DNA of 64,000 nucleotides from an uncultured Clostridia bacterium (GCA_947643415.1 CANRWA010000001.1:107387-171386); one strand, 5' to 3'. Counted from the stretch's first letter, positions 17,143 through 26,291 are shown. The notes: generated from the letters alone by a model not told the origin. Numbers and translations: made by a program.

Positions 17143-18117
17143 CTACCATTCCAACAAAACTGCCCCCCAGGTCAATCCACCGCCAAATCCTGACAAAATC
17201 AGCTTATCTCCCCGCTCCAGAAGGCCATTGCGGTTCAGCTCATCCAGAAGAATGGGAATGCTTGCAGAGGAAGTATTCCCATAATGATCCAGATTTGTCG
17301 GGAATTTCTCCAGGTCCACCTTGAGACGGCGGGCAATCACTTCGATTATGCGGTAATTTGCCTGATGCAGGATAAAATACTTAATATCGTCTGCCTCCAA
17401 TCCAGTCTTTTTCAAAATCTGTTTGACACAGCGTGGTACAGTACTGACAGCAAAACGGAATACCGCCTGGCCGTCCATACGGATATAGTCTTTCTTTCTC
17501 TTAGAGTTGTGAAATGGATTCTGGATTCCCCTGCCCTTACAGGTAAGGACATCTCCCTGTGAACCATCCGAGCCTGTGATATTGGCAAGAAAACCACCCT
17601 TCGCCCCCTCATCACGCTGTACGACAGCTGCCCCGGCACCATCACCAAAAAGGATGCATGAACTTCGGTCTGACCAGTCCACCTCACGGGAAAGAGTCTC
17701 TGCCCCCGCGATCAGGACCGTCCTTGCCATCCCCATCTCAATATAGGCATAGGCAGTGTTGAGGGCAAATAAAAATCCTGAACACGCCGCATTGATATCA
17801 AAACAAGTAGCACGTATCGCCCCAATGGTTCCCTGTACAGAACAGGAAGTGCTGGGGACATATGTGTCCGCCGAAACGGTCGCCACAATGACCATATCCA
17901 ATTCTTCCGCCGATATGCCGGCATTTTCCAGTGCTGCCTCTGCCGCATGCGCCGCCATATAAGTAGTTCCTTCCTTACCATCCGATAAATGCCTCTCTTT
18001 AATCCCTGTGCGCTGCCTGATCCACTCATCATCGGTATCCACGATGGTGGACAAAAAATTGTTATCTGCAATCTTCTCCGGAAGATAACTGCCGGTTCCA
18101 ATAATTCTGACTGCCAT
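17143..18117 (-). CDS. fabH: 3-oxoacyl-ACP synthase III (FabH)
   Basis: This 324-residue enzyme starts fatty acid synthesis by condensing an acyl-CoA primer with malonyl-ACP. The catalytic triad is intact: Cys112 in INAACSGF, His251 in ILHQAN and Asn281 in DHYGNTSSASIP. GFGGGLTWGAVL closes the protein. ATG 18117 has GGAGG five bases ahead; the longer frame to 18201 has no ribosome binding site. No other fab gene is beside it, so it may feed a separate pathway or be an extra KASIII. Confidence 0.95.
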   Translation of the reverse strand: MAVRIIGTGSYLPEKIADNNFLSTIVDTDDEWIRQRTGIKERHLSDGKEGTTYMAAHAAEAALENAGISAEELDMVIVATVSADTYVPSTSCSVQGTIGAIRATCFDINAACSGFLFALNTAYAYIEMGMARTVLIAGAETLSREVDWSDRSSCILFGDGAGAAVVQRDEGAKGGFLANITGSDGSQGDVLTCKGRGIQNPFHNSKRKKDYIRMDGQAVFRFAVSTVPRCVKQILKKTGLEADDIKYFILHQANYRIIEVIARRLKVDLEKFPTNLDHYGNTSSASIPILLDELNRNGLLERGDKLILSGFGGGLTWGAVLLEW

Positions 18118-18224
18118 ATTTCCCTCCACTTTTAGAAACTGTTCAAGTAATAAGTATAATGCCTTAGGATAGCAAATGTCAATCGTAGCAATGAAAACCA
18201 TATGTCAGCTTATCTCATACCACT

Positions 18225-18776
18225 TCAATTTTTTCTAAAAAGCGAATCAAATCTTATGTGAACCCATTTCTTTACCTCAAGATAGGCAAGGTCATAAAGA
18301 ACCCATGCGATCACACCAACAGCAAACATAACAGGTAAAAACCAGCTTCTGTTCAATAATTTATCCGATACCAGAAGCTGCGGCAGAAAAATGACAAGAA
18401 GCGTATATAATACGGCAAATACAAGAAACCGCATAAACCGGTGCAGCCACTCCTTCTTCCTGCCGGGTGTCATTTTTCCCATCGCCTGATAACTGCCTTC
18501 ACACACCAGAATATAGATGGCAAGGGCAAGATAGAGAAATACATGCAGCTTATTGGGATTCACAAGAAAATCCAATGCTGCACAGACACCAAGAAACAAT
18601 GTCCCTGCTCCCATTCCATAATAAATAACGGCAATCCCTGCCAGAAATGCAGCGGCTGCCGTAAAAAAAACTGTATTCACAGAAATGACCGTACCGAGTA
18701 CAGTAAGAACTGTACTCAACGCTGCCATCATGCCAAGTACTGCAATGGTCTTCGCCTTTTTTACATACATGAGCAC
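18225..18776 (-). CDS. Integral membrane protein of unknown function
   Basis: About 183 residues with five hydrophobic segments: 12-34, 37-56, 58-72, 84-100 and two near 120-160, then a short basic tail. The GTG at 18776 is six bases from GGAGG; the ATG at 18770 is also possible. Small alanine- and glycine-rich helices resemble ECF-type S components in outline, but no specific motif supports that. It is the last gene of the four-gene DnaJ/DUF5685 operon and overlaps the end of the dnaJ-like gene. Confidence 0.6.
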   Translation of the reverse strand: MLMYVKKAKTIAVLGMMAALSTVLTVLGTVISVNTVFFTAAAAFLAGIAVIYYGMGAGTLFLGVCAALDFLVNPNKLHVFLYLALAIYILVCEGSYQAMGKMTPGRKKEWLHRFMRFLVFAVLYTLLVIFLPQLLVSDKLLNRSWFLPVMFAVGVIAWVLYDLAYLEVKKWVHIRFDSLFRKN

Positions 18777-19426
18777 AAATCTCCTCCCATACATTCACAA
18801 AGGGTATCCGCACACCATAAGTCACAGCAGAAATTCCCCGTACCACAGGAATCACCACCCCCGCCATATCTTCCATAACCGCCATAGCCGCCATAACCAC
18901 CGCCATAGCCGCCACCAAACGGATTACCGCTGAACATAGTGCCTCCATTCTGAAGCTGATTATAATACTGCTGATATTCCTGATTGCCCGGATCCATCTC
19001 AACAGCACGTCTTGCGTAGTCCAATGCCACTACATTATTCCCCAGCCCCTGATTGGCAAAGGAACTGAAATAATACCATCTGGCACTGCGGTTCTCCATG
19101 GAATTCAGTACATTGATGGCCTCATTATAACGGCGGGCACGGATATAATTCATCGCCGCCATAAGATGCTGGTCCTCTTCCGTATAATTCTGCTGGCTGC
19201 CGCCATAACCGCCATACTGCTGCCGGCTCTTGCCAGAACGCTCATCCACGATCTGGTTATACGCCTCCTGCACTTCACGGAATTTATTCTCCGCCCATGC
19301 CTTCTGGCTCTCATCTGTATAAGAATCCGGGTGATACTTACGGCTCTTCTCACGGTATGCTTTCTTAATCTCCTTGTCTGTGGCACCCCTCGTGACACCG
19401 AGTATACTATATGGATCATTCATCAT
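18761..19426 (-). CDS. DnaJ-domain protein with Gly-rich and Cys-rich tail
   Basis: The 221-residue protein opens with a J domain (4-70) that has the essential HPD in KYHPDSY, so it can stimulate a DnaK-type ATPase. A helical, TPR-like segment follows (about 88-150, with ARRYNEAINVLNSM and NNVVALDYARRAVEMD), then a Gly/Tyr-rich stretch and about 30 residues with eight cysteines (CCDLWCADTLCECMGG). The tail lacks the CxxCxGxG repeats of DnaJ proper. It may bind a metal or a membrane. ATG 19426 is used; an apparent 100-residue N-terminal extension is only the DUF5685 gene read in another frame. Confidence 0.88.
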   Translation of the reverse strand: MMNDPYSILGVTRGATDKEIKKAYREKSRKYHPDSYTDESQKAWAENKFREVQEAYNQIVDERSGKSRQQYGGYGGSQQNYTEEDQHLMAAMNYIRARRYNEAINVLNSMENRSARWYYFSSFANQGLGNNVVALDYARRAVEMDPGNQEYQQYYNQLQNGGTMFSGNPFGGGYGGGYGGYGGYGRYGGGGDSCGTGNFCCDLWCADTLCECMGGDLCSCM

Positions 19427-20237
19427 AGTTTCGTTTCCTTTCGTATTTTGTCCAAACCCCTTCATATAAAATATTGCGAAGGATGGCAAGATCTTGTTCA
19501 CAGGGAAGCTTTTCGAATTCGGCCACAGCCATATGCAGCGTCCCATCCAGGATCCCATGAATGCGCTCTTCAAATCCGTCCTTCTCCCACTCCTCCATAA
19601 AGGGATTATAACAATCTTTCTTCTTATCCTCTTCCAGATCCATATAGGCATCCATGATATAGATGAATTTTCCCATATAGAATCCAAATGCACGCAGGAT
19701 CTCCTGCAATGGGTCTTCCTTCCAGACAAACAACTCTGCCATCAGGCTGCCAAAGGGGCGGGCTGCCGCATCAATATCCCTGCAATTCTCTCTCTCCCTC
19801 TCTGCCAGCTCTGCCAGGGCATGCGCTACCGCCTCTGCCTGCCTTGGGTACTTTCTTATGATATGCCGTTTCTTCCCCGCAAATACCTTCATGCCAAGTA
19901 ATGCCGATATCTTTTTCTCATCCTCCCAGTCATCCTGCAGATGGTCATGTGTCAGAAGAATATTCATATCTGCGGCATAATCCGAAACCTCATTGATCAA
20001 CATAAACTGTTTTTTTGCAGGATGGATCAGGCATCGCTTCTTATATTCCCTTGTCTCCGGTTCATACAAGGAGGTGAGCAAAAGAACGAGAAATGTCATA
20101 TCATAGGTCAGGGTAAGCTGCCCAAACCTTCCATGATTCCTGTGGAGCTGCCGGCACAGCCCACAATAAAATCCTTTATACCGGACAAATTCCCTTATCT
20201 TGAGTTCCGGTTTATTTGCTGTCACATAGCCAAACAT
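19416..20237 (-). CDS. DUF5685-family protein
   Basis: This 273-residue soluble protein starts MFGYVTANKPELKIREF and has the conserved YCGLCRQL motif at about 28-36 and a GQLTLTYDMTFL segment. These fit the DUF5685 family of Clostridia. A CGLC..H pattern plus a later Cys-Leu-Ile-His suggests metal binding. The rest is helical (RAFGFYMGKFIYIMDAYMD). Function is unknown. Its last 11 bases overlap the dnaJ-like gene, a strong hint that the two act together. Confidence 0.78.
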   Translation of the reverse strand: MFGYVTANKPELKIREFVRYKGFYCGLCRQLHRNHGRFGQLTLTYDMTFLVLLLTSLYEPETREYKKRCLIHPAKKQFMLINEVSDYAADMNILLTHDHLQDDWEDEKKISALLGMKVFAGKKRHIIRKYPRQAEAVAHALAELAERERENCRDIDAAARPFGSLMAELFVWKEDPLQEILRAFGFYMGKFIYIMDAYMDLEEDKKKDCYNPFMEEWEKDGFEERIHGILDGTLHMAVAEFEKLPCEQDLAILRNILYEGVWTKYERKRNYDE

Positions 20238-20249
20238 GGATCTCTCCTA

Positions 20250-20660
20250 TCAGGTTTTCTTTACAAACTCAAAATGGCACTTCGGACAGGTGATGGCGAT
20301 CTTCCCTTTTCCTTTCGGTACCCGGATGGTCTGATGGCACTTTGGACAGCGGAACAGTTTCTTCACGCCATTCCGTTCCTGAATGCAGAGTTTGATGAAT
20401 TTAAAATAATTTTTAAAAGGATTCCATATGTTCAAAAATTTCTGGTTTTCCCTCTGTCTCTTATATATATTCCTTGACAGGAAACGGAAGAAATAAAGAA
20501 ATACGACTACATAACTCACTGCCATAAGGATCACTCCAGGCACAGAGTTCCGAAAGGCAAGCTGGAACAACACGAGGAAAACATACAAAACAAATAGAAA
20601 GGCAGACAGTTGGTCACTGCCATATCTTCCATACATAAATCTCCTAAACCAGTTCATCAT
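20250..20660 (-). CDS. Membrane protein with C-terminal zinc ribbon
   Basis: The protein has about 136 residues. Two hydrophobic helices (about 18-38 and 41-60) are followed by a basic cytosolic stretch and a CPKCHQTI..ITCPKCHFEF zinc ribbon at the end. It is the first gene of the operon with DUF5685, the DnaJ-like protein and the polytopic membrane protein, 12 bp ahead of DUF5685. A role in recruiting partners to the membrane is a guess. ATG 20660 follows AAGGAG by nine bases; 20657 is equally possible. Confidence 0.72.
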   Translation of the reverse strand: MMNWFRRFMYGRYGSDQLSAFLFVLYVFLVLFQLAFRNSVPGVILMAVSYVVVFLYFFRFLSRNIYKRQRENQKFLNIWNPFKNYFKFIKLCIQERNGVKKLFRCPKCHQTIRVPKGKGKIAITCPKCHFEFVKKT

Positions 20661-20720
20661 AACTTCCATCTCCTTCTAAAAGCAGTTAATAAGTAATCAT
20701 ACGCTATATTTGTGAATTAA

Positions 20721-21644
20721 CTATGAATTCCCATGTTCTTCCTGATAGGGATTCACATGAACCATACAGTGTTTGACAGAGGGGAAGCTCTTCTCCACCT
20801 GTTCATGTACCTGCTCGGCAATCTGATGTGCTGACCTCAAATTCATATCACCATCCACACTGATCTCAATATCCACATATGCCTTATTTCCAAACATCCT
20901 CGTCTTTATGTCATCCAGCTCGATAACACCCTGCTGTCTCTTTGCCACACCCCGGATAGCCTCCACCATCTTATCATCACAAGCCTCATCTGTCATCTTC
21001 CCCACTGCATCTTTGGAAATATCAAAGGCAGCTTTCAGGATAAACACACAAATCACCACACTGGCAATGGGATCCAGGATAGGGTATCCCATCTTTGCCC
21101 CCAGGATACCAATAAAACTTCCGATAGAGGACAGGGCATCTGACCTGTGATGCCAGGCATCTGCCCTCAACGCACCAGAATTAATCTTCACCGCTGCATG
21201 TATGGTATACCAGTACATTGCCTCTTTCGCGATAACAGATATAATGGCAGCGATCAACGGAAGCAGGGAAGGTACCACAATATCCTTTCCCTCTGTTCCG
21301 GAAATAATGGTCCGCAGGCCATTGTAACCAATGCCGAGGCCTGTAGCAGCAAGGAGTATGGCAAGAAGCAGGGATGCCACACTCTCCAGCCGCTCATGTC
21401 CATAGGGATGGTTCCGGTCAGATTCCCGGTTGGAGATCTTTACCCCGATCATCACAACAACCGTACTAAATACATCTGATGCCGAATGGACCGCATCGGA
21501 TACCATGGCACTGGAATGGCCAACGATCCCTGTAATAAATTTGGCCGCTGCCAGAAAGACATTAACTAAGATACTATTCCGTGATACACGCATTGCAGTC
21601 TGTTCTTCATTCCCCATATCTGCATTCCCCTCTCTTTGCGACAT
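20721..21644 (-). CDS. Cation diffusion facilitator (CDF) metal exporter
   Basis: The protein has about 307 residues. Six helices are expected, with metal-site residues in helix II (HSASDVFSTVV) and helix V (AWHHRSDALSSIG), and the cytosolic HPYGHERLES loop typical of CDF proteins. The C-terminal domain (about 210-300) carries the dimerisation cytoplasmic metal sites (ending CMVHVNPYQEEH). Zinc, iron or manganese/proton antiport is the family role; HxxxD in helix V favours divalent metals such as Zn or Fe. The start could be ATG 21644 or 21617. Confidence 0.9.
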   Translation of the reverse strand: MSQREGNADMGNEEQTAMRVSRNSILVNVFLAAAKFITGIVGHSSAMVSDAVHSASDVFSTVVVMIGVKISNRESDRNHPYGHERLESVASLLLAILLAATGLGIGYNGLRTIISGTEGKDIVVPSLLPLIAAIISVIAKEAMYWYTIHAAVKINSGALRADAWHHRSDALSSIGSFIGILGAKMGYPILDPIASVVICVFILKAAFDISKDAVGKMTDEACDDKMVEAIRGVAKRQQGVIELDDIKTRMFGNKAYVDIEISVDGDMNLRSAHQIAEQVHEQVEKSFPSVKHCMVHVNPYQEEHGNS

Positions 21645-21738
21645 ACTTCCCACCCCCAGGGCTATTTCAACAACATTTCTATTAAGAGTAACACAAACTA
21701 TATGGGAATACAACTAATTTTTCCTTGGGTGTAAAATG

Positions 21739-21767
21739 TTGAAAAAATTTCCAATTTATGCTATATT
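21739..21767 (+). promoter_or_regulatory. Sigma-A type promoter of ibrAB-like operon
   Basis: TTGAAA (21739-21744) and TATATT (21762-21767) are 17 bp apart, with transcription expected to start near 21774, about 46 bases before the ATG. The pair therefore has its own constitutive-looking promoter. Confidence 0.65.
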
Positions 21768-21819
21768 TGATACTGTTCACTCAAAAAGGGAATACGATAA
21801 AATAATAGGGGGCACTCAT

Positions 21820-23145
21820 ATGATACGGCAATTTATGGCGCAGAATGTCTATGACGCTCTGCAGGACAGACTAAAATTCATCTTTGAGGAATTTGAAAAT
21901 ATCTATATATCATTTTCCGGCGGAAAGGACAGCGGGCTTCTCCTGAACCTTGTGCTGGAATACCAGAAAAAGTATTATCCTGACCGGAAAATAGGCGTAT
22001 TTCATCAGGACTTTGAGGCACAGTATACAGTAACAACCGAATATATCGAGAGAACTTTTGAACAGATCAAAGATGAGGTAGAACCTTACTGGGTATGCCT
22101 GCCCATGGCGACCCGCACTGCTGTCAGCAGCTATGAAATGTTCTGGTATCCATGGGATGACACAAAAAAAGAAGCCTGGGTACGGTCCATGCCAGAATAC
22201 GATTATGTCATCAACCTCGACAACAACCCCATCAGTACTTATAAATACCGTATGCACCAGGAGGATCTGGCAAAACAGTTCAGCCGGTGGTATAAAATAT
22301 CCCATGATGACAAAAAGACCGTATGTCTGCTTGGTATACGGGCAGAGGAATCCATGCACCGCTACAGCGGATTCCTGAACAAAAAATATGGCTACAAAAA
22401 CACCTGCTGGATCAGTAAACAATTCAGTGATGTATGGTGTGCCTCCCCGCTCTATGACTGGTCCCTGAATGATGTATGGCATGCCAATGCCATCTTCCAC
22501 TATGATTATAATCATCTGTATGACCTGTATCACATGGCAGGTCTGCATGTCTCACAAATGCGTGTTGCCTCACCTTTCAATGACTATTCCAAAGACAGCC
22601 TGAATCTCTACCGTGTCATTGACCCTCAGATCTGGAGCAAACTGGTGGGACGGGTTCAGGGTGCAAATTTTGCAGCCATCTATGGAAAGTCAAGGGCGAT
22701 GGGATACCGGAATATTACTCTTCCGGAGGGGCATACATGGAAATCTTACACACAGTTCTTATTAGAGACCCTTCCCATCCGGATCCGGAATAATTATGTC
22801 AGGAAATTTAACTCTTCCATCCACTTCTGGCACAACACAGGAGGCGGATTGGATGAAGAAACCATCGCCGAATTAGAAGAACACGGCTACAATATCCGGC
22901 GAAATGGCGTATCCAACTATACACTGAATAAAAAATCCCGGATCATATTCCTTGATAAGATTCCGGATGACACAGATGATATCAAATCCACGAAAGATAT
23001 TCCAAGCTGGAAACGGATGTGTTTTTGTATATTAAAGAATGACCATATCTGCCGTTTTATGGGATTCGGGCTCACAAGACAGCAGCAGAGACGCATCGAC
23101 ATCATTAAATCAAAATACAAAAGTCTGGAGGAAATACAGGTATGA
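21820..23145 (+). CDS. ibrA: IbrA-like PAPS-reductase-family protein (DUF3440)
   Basis: The 441-residue protein has an ATP-pyrophosphatase PP-loop SGGKDS at 33-38, LLGIRAEES at 170-178 and PLYDWSLNDVW at 210-220, the core of the PAPS reductase/DndC superfamily. The C-terminal half with IPSWKRMCFCILKND and the basic LTRQQQRRID segment fits DUF3440. In E. coli ECOR-9, IbrA and IbrB together raise expression of prophage eib genes; the biochemical reaction is unknown. ATG 21820 follows GGGGG. It overlaps the ibrB-like gene by ATGA, so the proteins are probably made together. No sulfur-assimilation gene is adjacent, which argues against ordinary PAPS reduction. Confidence 0.88.
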   Translation: MIRQFMAQNVYDALQDRLKFIFEEFENIYISFSGGKDSGLLLNLVLEYQKKYYPDRKIGVFHQDFEAQYTVTTEYIERTFEQIKDEVEPYWVCLPMATRTAVSSYEMFWYPWDDTKKEAWVRSMPEYDYVINLDNNPISTYKYRMHQEDLAKQFSRWYKISHDDKKTVCLLGIRAEESMHRYSGFLNKKYGYKNTCWISKQFSDVWCASPLYDWSLNDVWHANAIFHYDYNHLYDLYHMAGLHVSQMRVASPFNDYSKDSLNLYRVIDPQIWSKLVGRVQGANFAAIYGKSRAMGYRNITLPEGHTWKSYTQFLLETLPIRIRNNYVRKFNSSIHFWHNTGGGLDEETIAELEEHGYNIRRNGVSNYTLNKKSRIIFLDKIPDDTDDIKSTKDIPSWKRMCFCILKNDHICRFMGFGLTRQQQRRIDIIKSKYKSLEEIQV

Positions 23146-23678
23146 ATCAAAAGAGTCCAGTATATAACGTTATCGCCGTACCGATAGAGAAGATAAAACC
23201 CAATACATACAACCCCAACTCCGTGGCACCACCTGAGATGAAGCTCTTGTATGAGAGTATCCGGGAAGATGGCTATACAATGCCTATTGTGTGTTATTAT
23301 TCCCAAAAAAATGACCACTATATCATCGTGGATGGATTCCACCGCTACCGCATCATGCTGGATTATCCGGATATTTATGAACGGGAACAGGGCATGCTCC
23401 CTGTATCTGTCATTGATAAACCCATCGACCACCGCATGGCAAGCACCATCCGCCACAACCGGGCAAGGGGAAGCCACAATGTAGAACTGATGAGCAATAT
23501 CATAAAAGAACTTCATGAAATCGGCAGATCAGATGCCTGGATCTCCAAGCACCTGGGAATGGATAAAGATGAAATCCTCCGTTTAAAACAGATCACTGGG
23601 CTGACAGCACTATTCAAAGATGTAAAATTTGGAAATGCCTGGCAGCCGGCCGAGGAAGAGGACGATATATTTTCTTAG
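23142..23678 (+). CDS. ibrB: IbrB-like ParB/sulfiredoxin-fold protein
   Basis: The 178-residue protein has an N-terminal ParB-nuclease-like domain: PIEKIKPNTYNPNSV, IREDGYTMPIV, DGFHRYR at 64-70 and RHNRARG at 104-110. A helix-turn-helix-like segment follows (about 113-160, SDAWISKHLGMDKDEILRLKQ). This is the layout of IbrB. The ParB/Srx fold binds or hydrolyses nucleotides, and several family members act on DNA. The acidic C-terminus is short. It is translationally coupled to ibrA. The stop codon is part of a repeated tagctcaacgg motif (23676-23686). Confidence 0.85.
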   Translation: MNQKSPVYNVIAVPIEKIKPNTYNPNSVAPPEMKLLYESIREDGYTMPIVCYYSQKNDHYIIVDGFHRYRIMLDYPDIYEREQGMLPVSVIDKPIDHRMASTIRHNRARGSHNVELMSNIIKELHEIGRSDAWISKHLGMDKDEILRLKQITGLTALFKDVKFGNAWQPAEEEDDIFS

Positions 23679-23743
23679 CTCAACGGCCGTGTACTTATTT
23701 ATGGTGATTTCAGGCAAATAATTCACAAAACCTGTCTGGGAAC

Positions 23744-24943
23744 TTATTCTGACATAATCTCCCGGACAGAGATCTTTCGGATCTTTTCTGTATACTGATG
23801 CATTACCACCTCATAGACCAATATAAAAGAAAACAGGGAAAGAAACATTATGGGGAAATCAAATTCATATGCCGGAACTCCTTCAAAATCCTTAAATACA
23901 ACGTCTACCATAATCCTGAGTAAGGCATACTGATATACGGTACCCAGTGCGAACCCAATATAAGATAAAAAACGGTATCCACCCAAAAGGGCCCTGCAGC
24001 ATTCCTTCTGTGAATATCCGGATACCCTCATCATGGCGATGGTCTTTGTATTTCCTTTGACCACTGTTGTGATGGCGAGAAACAGAGTCACACATGCTAA
24101 GATGATCCCAATAAGGAGCATCATTACCCCCATCATCTCACTGGATAAGTCCTTCATGCTAAAGGACATCTGCGTCATAGCAGAGAAGCAGAATGCGGCA
24201 AAGATCATAAAGAATGCCAGCGTCTTCTTTGATCTCAGGGTACTTCTTCTCAGCTCAGATAAAAATGACTGTTCCCTGTATGAAACATGAGATCTTTCCT
24301 GACAGTCCTTCCTGACATTGTTCTTTTCTGGTTGCTTTTTCATCCTAGTAATTCTTTTTGGTACTTCCATACCGGTTTCTTTAAGCAGCGCCAGCACGGG
24401 CATCTTCAACTTATGGCAGGCATACAAGACCGCCAAAAGAGAAAATGCTGCTGTCGGAAGAATCACAAAATAGAGCAGCACAGATGGATGAAAATGCATC
24501 ACCACATTTGGTAAGATCCTATCCTTATTCTGCAGTTGATAAAACCACGGCATCAGGATAAATGCCCCGCTGGTCCCAACTGCAGTACCCATCAGGATAC
24601 TGATTCCAAATACCCAGAAATGTTTGGCTGTCTTTATGTTGGAATATCCGAGTGCCTTTAAGATGCCAAGTTGTTTTTTGTGCGTATCAATATAATATTT
24701 AATATAAAACAGCAGCATAACTACGGAAGTTACCAGCAGGCAGCCTCCACTGACCAGGCATACTACCTTTGCCGTGGAAACCTGTGCCTGATAAAACACC
24801 ATCATCTGTTCTGACACGATCTCATCCTTGATGAGAATGATATCCATATAGAAGTTTAGAAATAATGTACATACCATCACAGCACAGGCAGAGATAACAG
24901 AGATCCCGATAAGCTTTACCGCATCTTTCATTCCCACTACCAT
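23744..24943 (-). CDS. FtsX-type ABC transporter permease
   Basis: The protein has about 399 residues and eight helices in two groups of four. Each group has an FtsX-like conserved stretch (HKKQLGILKALGYSNIKTAKHF, split here after GYSN; and IAMMRVSGYSQKECCRALLG in the second half). The large extracellular domains of MacB-type permeases are absent. The start is uncertain (24943, 24964 or 24931 in frame). It partners the ATPase directly upstream and sits last in a tetR-ATPase-permease operon, so it probably exports a toxic compound or peptide, or senses one. Confidence 0.8.
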   Translation of the reverse strand: MVVGMKDAVKLIGISVISACAVMVCTLFLNFYMDIILIKDEIVSEQMMVFYQAQVSTAKVVCLVSGGCLLVTSVVMLLFYIKYYIDTHKKQLGILKALGYSNIKTAKHFWVFGISILMGTAVGTSGAFILMPWFYQLQNKDRILPNVVMHFHPSVLLYFVILPTAAFSLLAVLYACHKLKMPVLALLKETGMEVPKRITRMKKQPEKNNVRKDCQERSHVSYREQSFLSELRRSTLRSKKTLAFFMIFAAFCFSAMTQMSFSMKDLSSEMMGVMMLLIGIILACVTLFLAITTVVKGNTKTIAMMRVSGYSQKECCRALLGGYRFLSYIGFALGTVYQYALLRIMVDVVFKDFEGVPAYEFDFPIMFLSLFSFILVYEVVMHQYTEKIRKISVREIMSE

Positions 24944-24947
24944 GCCA

Positions 24948-25640
24948 TCACCATCCAATATCATAAGCAGTTTTCTGCTCCTGGTTCGTCTTGATCCCGG
25001 ATATTTTCCCGCTATTCATCTTTATGACAGTCTTTGCCATCTCAGCAATGTTCAGATTATGTGTCACCATCACAATGGTAAATCCATATTCCCTCTGCAG
25101 TGCTGATATGTAATCAAGAACCTGTCTCCCTGTCTCCTCATCTAATGCCCCTGTAGGTTCATCCAAAAATAAAAACTGAGGTTTCTTTGCCAATGCCCTT
25201 GCCACTGAGACTCTCTGCTGCTCGCCTCCCGACAGCTCACCGGGATATTTATGAAGTTTTTCTCCCAGCCCCACTGCCTTGATAACAGCCCTATACTCTT
25301 TGTTTCCGCACAGATCCGCACCCATCTTTACATTTTTCTCCACACTCATATCCGGCAGGAGATAGTACTGCTGAAATACAAATCCAATATACTTTTTGCG
25401 GAAATTCGTTAATTCATTATCCGAAAGAGAAGTAATATCTTTCTCATCATAATATACTTCTCCCTCTTCCGGGCGTTCCAGCCCTGACATCACATTCAGC
25501 AACGTAGATTTCCCTGAACCGGAAGCTCCCAGGATCACTGCGAAATCCCCTTTCTGAATCGTAAGGTCGATTCCCTTCAATACCCGAAAACGGTTCTCTC
25601 CATTTCCATAAAATTTTGTCAGTCCCTTTACTTTGATCAT
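24948..25640 (-). CDS. ABC transporter ATP-binding protein (LolD/MacB type)
   Basis: The 230-residue nucleotide-binding subunit has Walker A GASGSGKST, Q-loop FVFQQYYLLPDMS, signature LSGGEQQRVSVARAL and Walker B FLFLDEPTGALD, followed by the switch His in VMVTHN. The ATG overlaps the stop codon of tetR by one base (TAATG), indicating coupling. Its partner permease is next. Confidence 0.95.
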   Translation of the reverse strand: MIKVKGLTKFYGNGENRFRVLKGIDLTIQKGDFAVILGASGSGKSTLLNVMSGLERPEEGEVYYDEKDITSLSDNELTNFRKKYIGFVFQQYYLLPDMSVEKNVKMGADLCGNKEYRAVIKAVGLGEKLHKYPGELSGGEQQRVSVARALAKKPQFLFLDEPTGALDEETGRQVLDYISALQREYGFTIVMVTHNLNIAEMAKTVIKMNSGKISGIKTNQEQKTAYDIGW

Positions 25641-26215
25641 TATCTGCCATCCCCTTTCATCTTAGCCATAATTCCGGTAAACACCTCTGTCATCATCTCA
25701 CTGATCTCATTTTCTGTAAAACGGCACATCCTAGTGGCACACAAAGTAGCGATCCCATGGGTATAGATCCAAAGGTGCTGGTATAATTTCTCTGCAGATG
25801 CCCCCCGCAATCCATATCCCTTTTCAATGGAGCGGAGGATCTTATCATAATTTTCATCAATCAGTGACAATACACCAGACAAGTCCGGAACCTGTTCCTG
25901 CTCTTCCATAAAAAGAAGCTGAAACAGTTTTGGTTCTTCTATGGAAAAAAGAATATAATGAGTTCCTACTCCTTTGAATGGCAGCTCCTCTGACAATCCA
26001 CGTTCCACATACTCCGCATACAGCTCTTTTGCTGCCACAACCACAGACTGCTGAACTTCCTCCATATTCTGAAATATGGTAAATATCGGCCTCGCTGAAC
26101 TGCCGAGTTCTGCTCCCAGCGCTCTTGCTGTCAATGCGGAGAATCCTTCTCTGCGGACAATCTGCATTGCAGCATCTATGATTTTCTGTTTTGTAAACTT
26201 TGCTTTTGGCGGCAC
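25640..26215 (-). CDS. TetR/AcrR-family transcriptional regulator
   Basis: About 191 residues. The N-terminal helix-turn-helix (about 8-55: TKQKIIDAAMQIVRREGFSA, then TARALGAELGSSARPIF) is TetR-like, with a helical ligand-binding domain behind it. GTG 26215 is preferred because GGGGG is six bases ahead; ATG 26221 abuts it. It is first in the operon with the ABC transporter and is expected to repress the operon through the palindrome at 26271-26282. Confidence 0.9.
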   Translation of the reverse strand: MPPKAKFTKQKIIDAAMQIVRREGFSALTARALGAELGSSARPIFTIFQNMEEVQQSVVVAAKELYAEYVERGLSEELPFKGVGTHYILFSIEEPKLFQLLFMEEQEQVPDLSGVLSLIDENYDKILRSIEKGYGLRGASAEKLYQHLWIYTHGIATLCATRMCRFTENEISEMMTEVFTGIMAKMKGDGR

Positions 26216-26270
26216 AAACATCCCCCTTTCTTATTCATGTATTCTGTCTTGGCACTCTTATGAAAACGCC

Positions 26271-26282
26271 TGTTTTAAAACA
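26271..26282. promoter_or_regulatory. Candidate TetR operator (TGTTTTAAAACA)
   Basis: A perfect 12-bp palindrome lies nine bases downstream of the -10 of the tetR promoter, over the likely transcription start. That is a usual place for TetR autorepression. Confidence 0.5.
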
Positions 26283-26291
26283 TTTGTTTTA

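Noticed and set aside
19427..19729. Long N-terminal extension of the DnaJ-like protein
   Set aside because: It is the DUF5685 gene in another frame; the J domain starts at once from 19426.
21739..23678. ibrA-like gene as PAPS reductase (cysH) in sulfur assimilation
   Set aside because: There are no cys genes nearby, and the protein is long with a DUF3440 C-terminus and a ParB partner.
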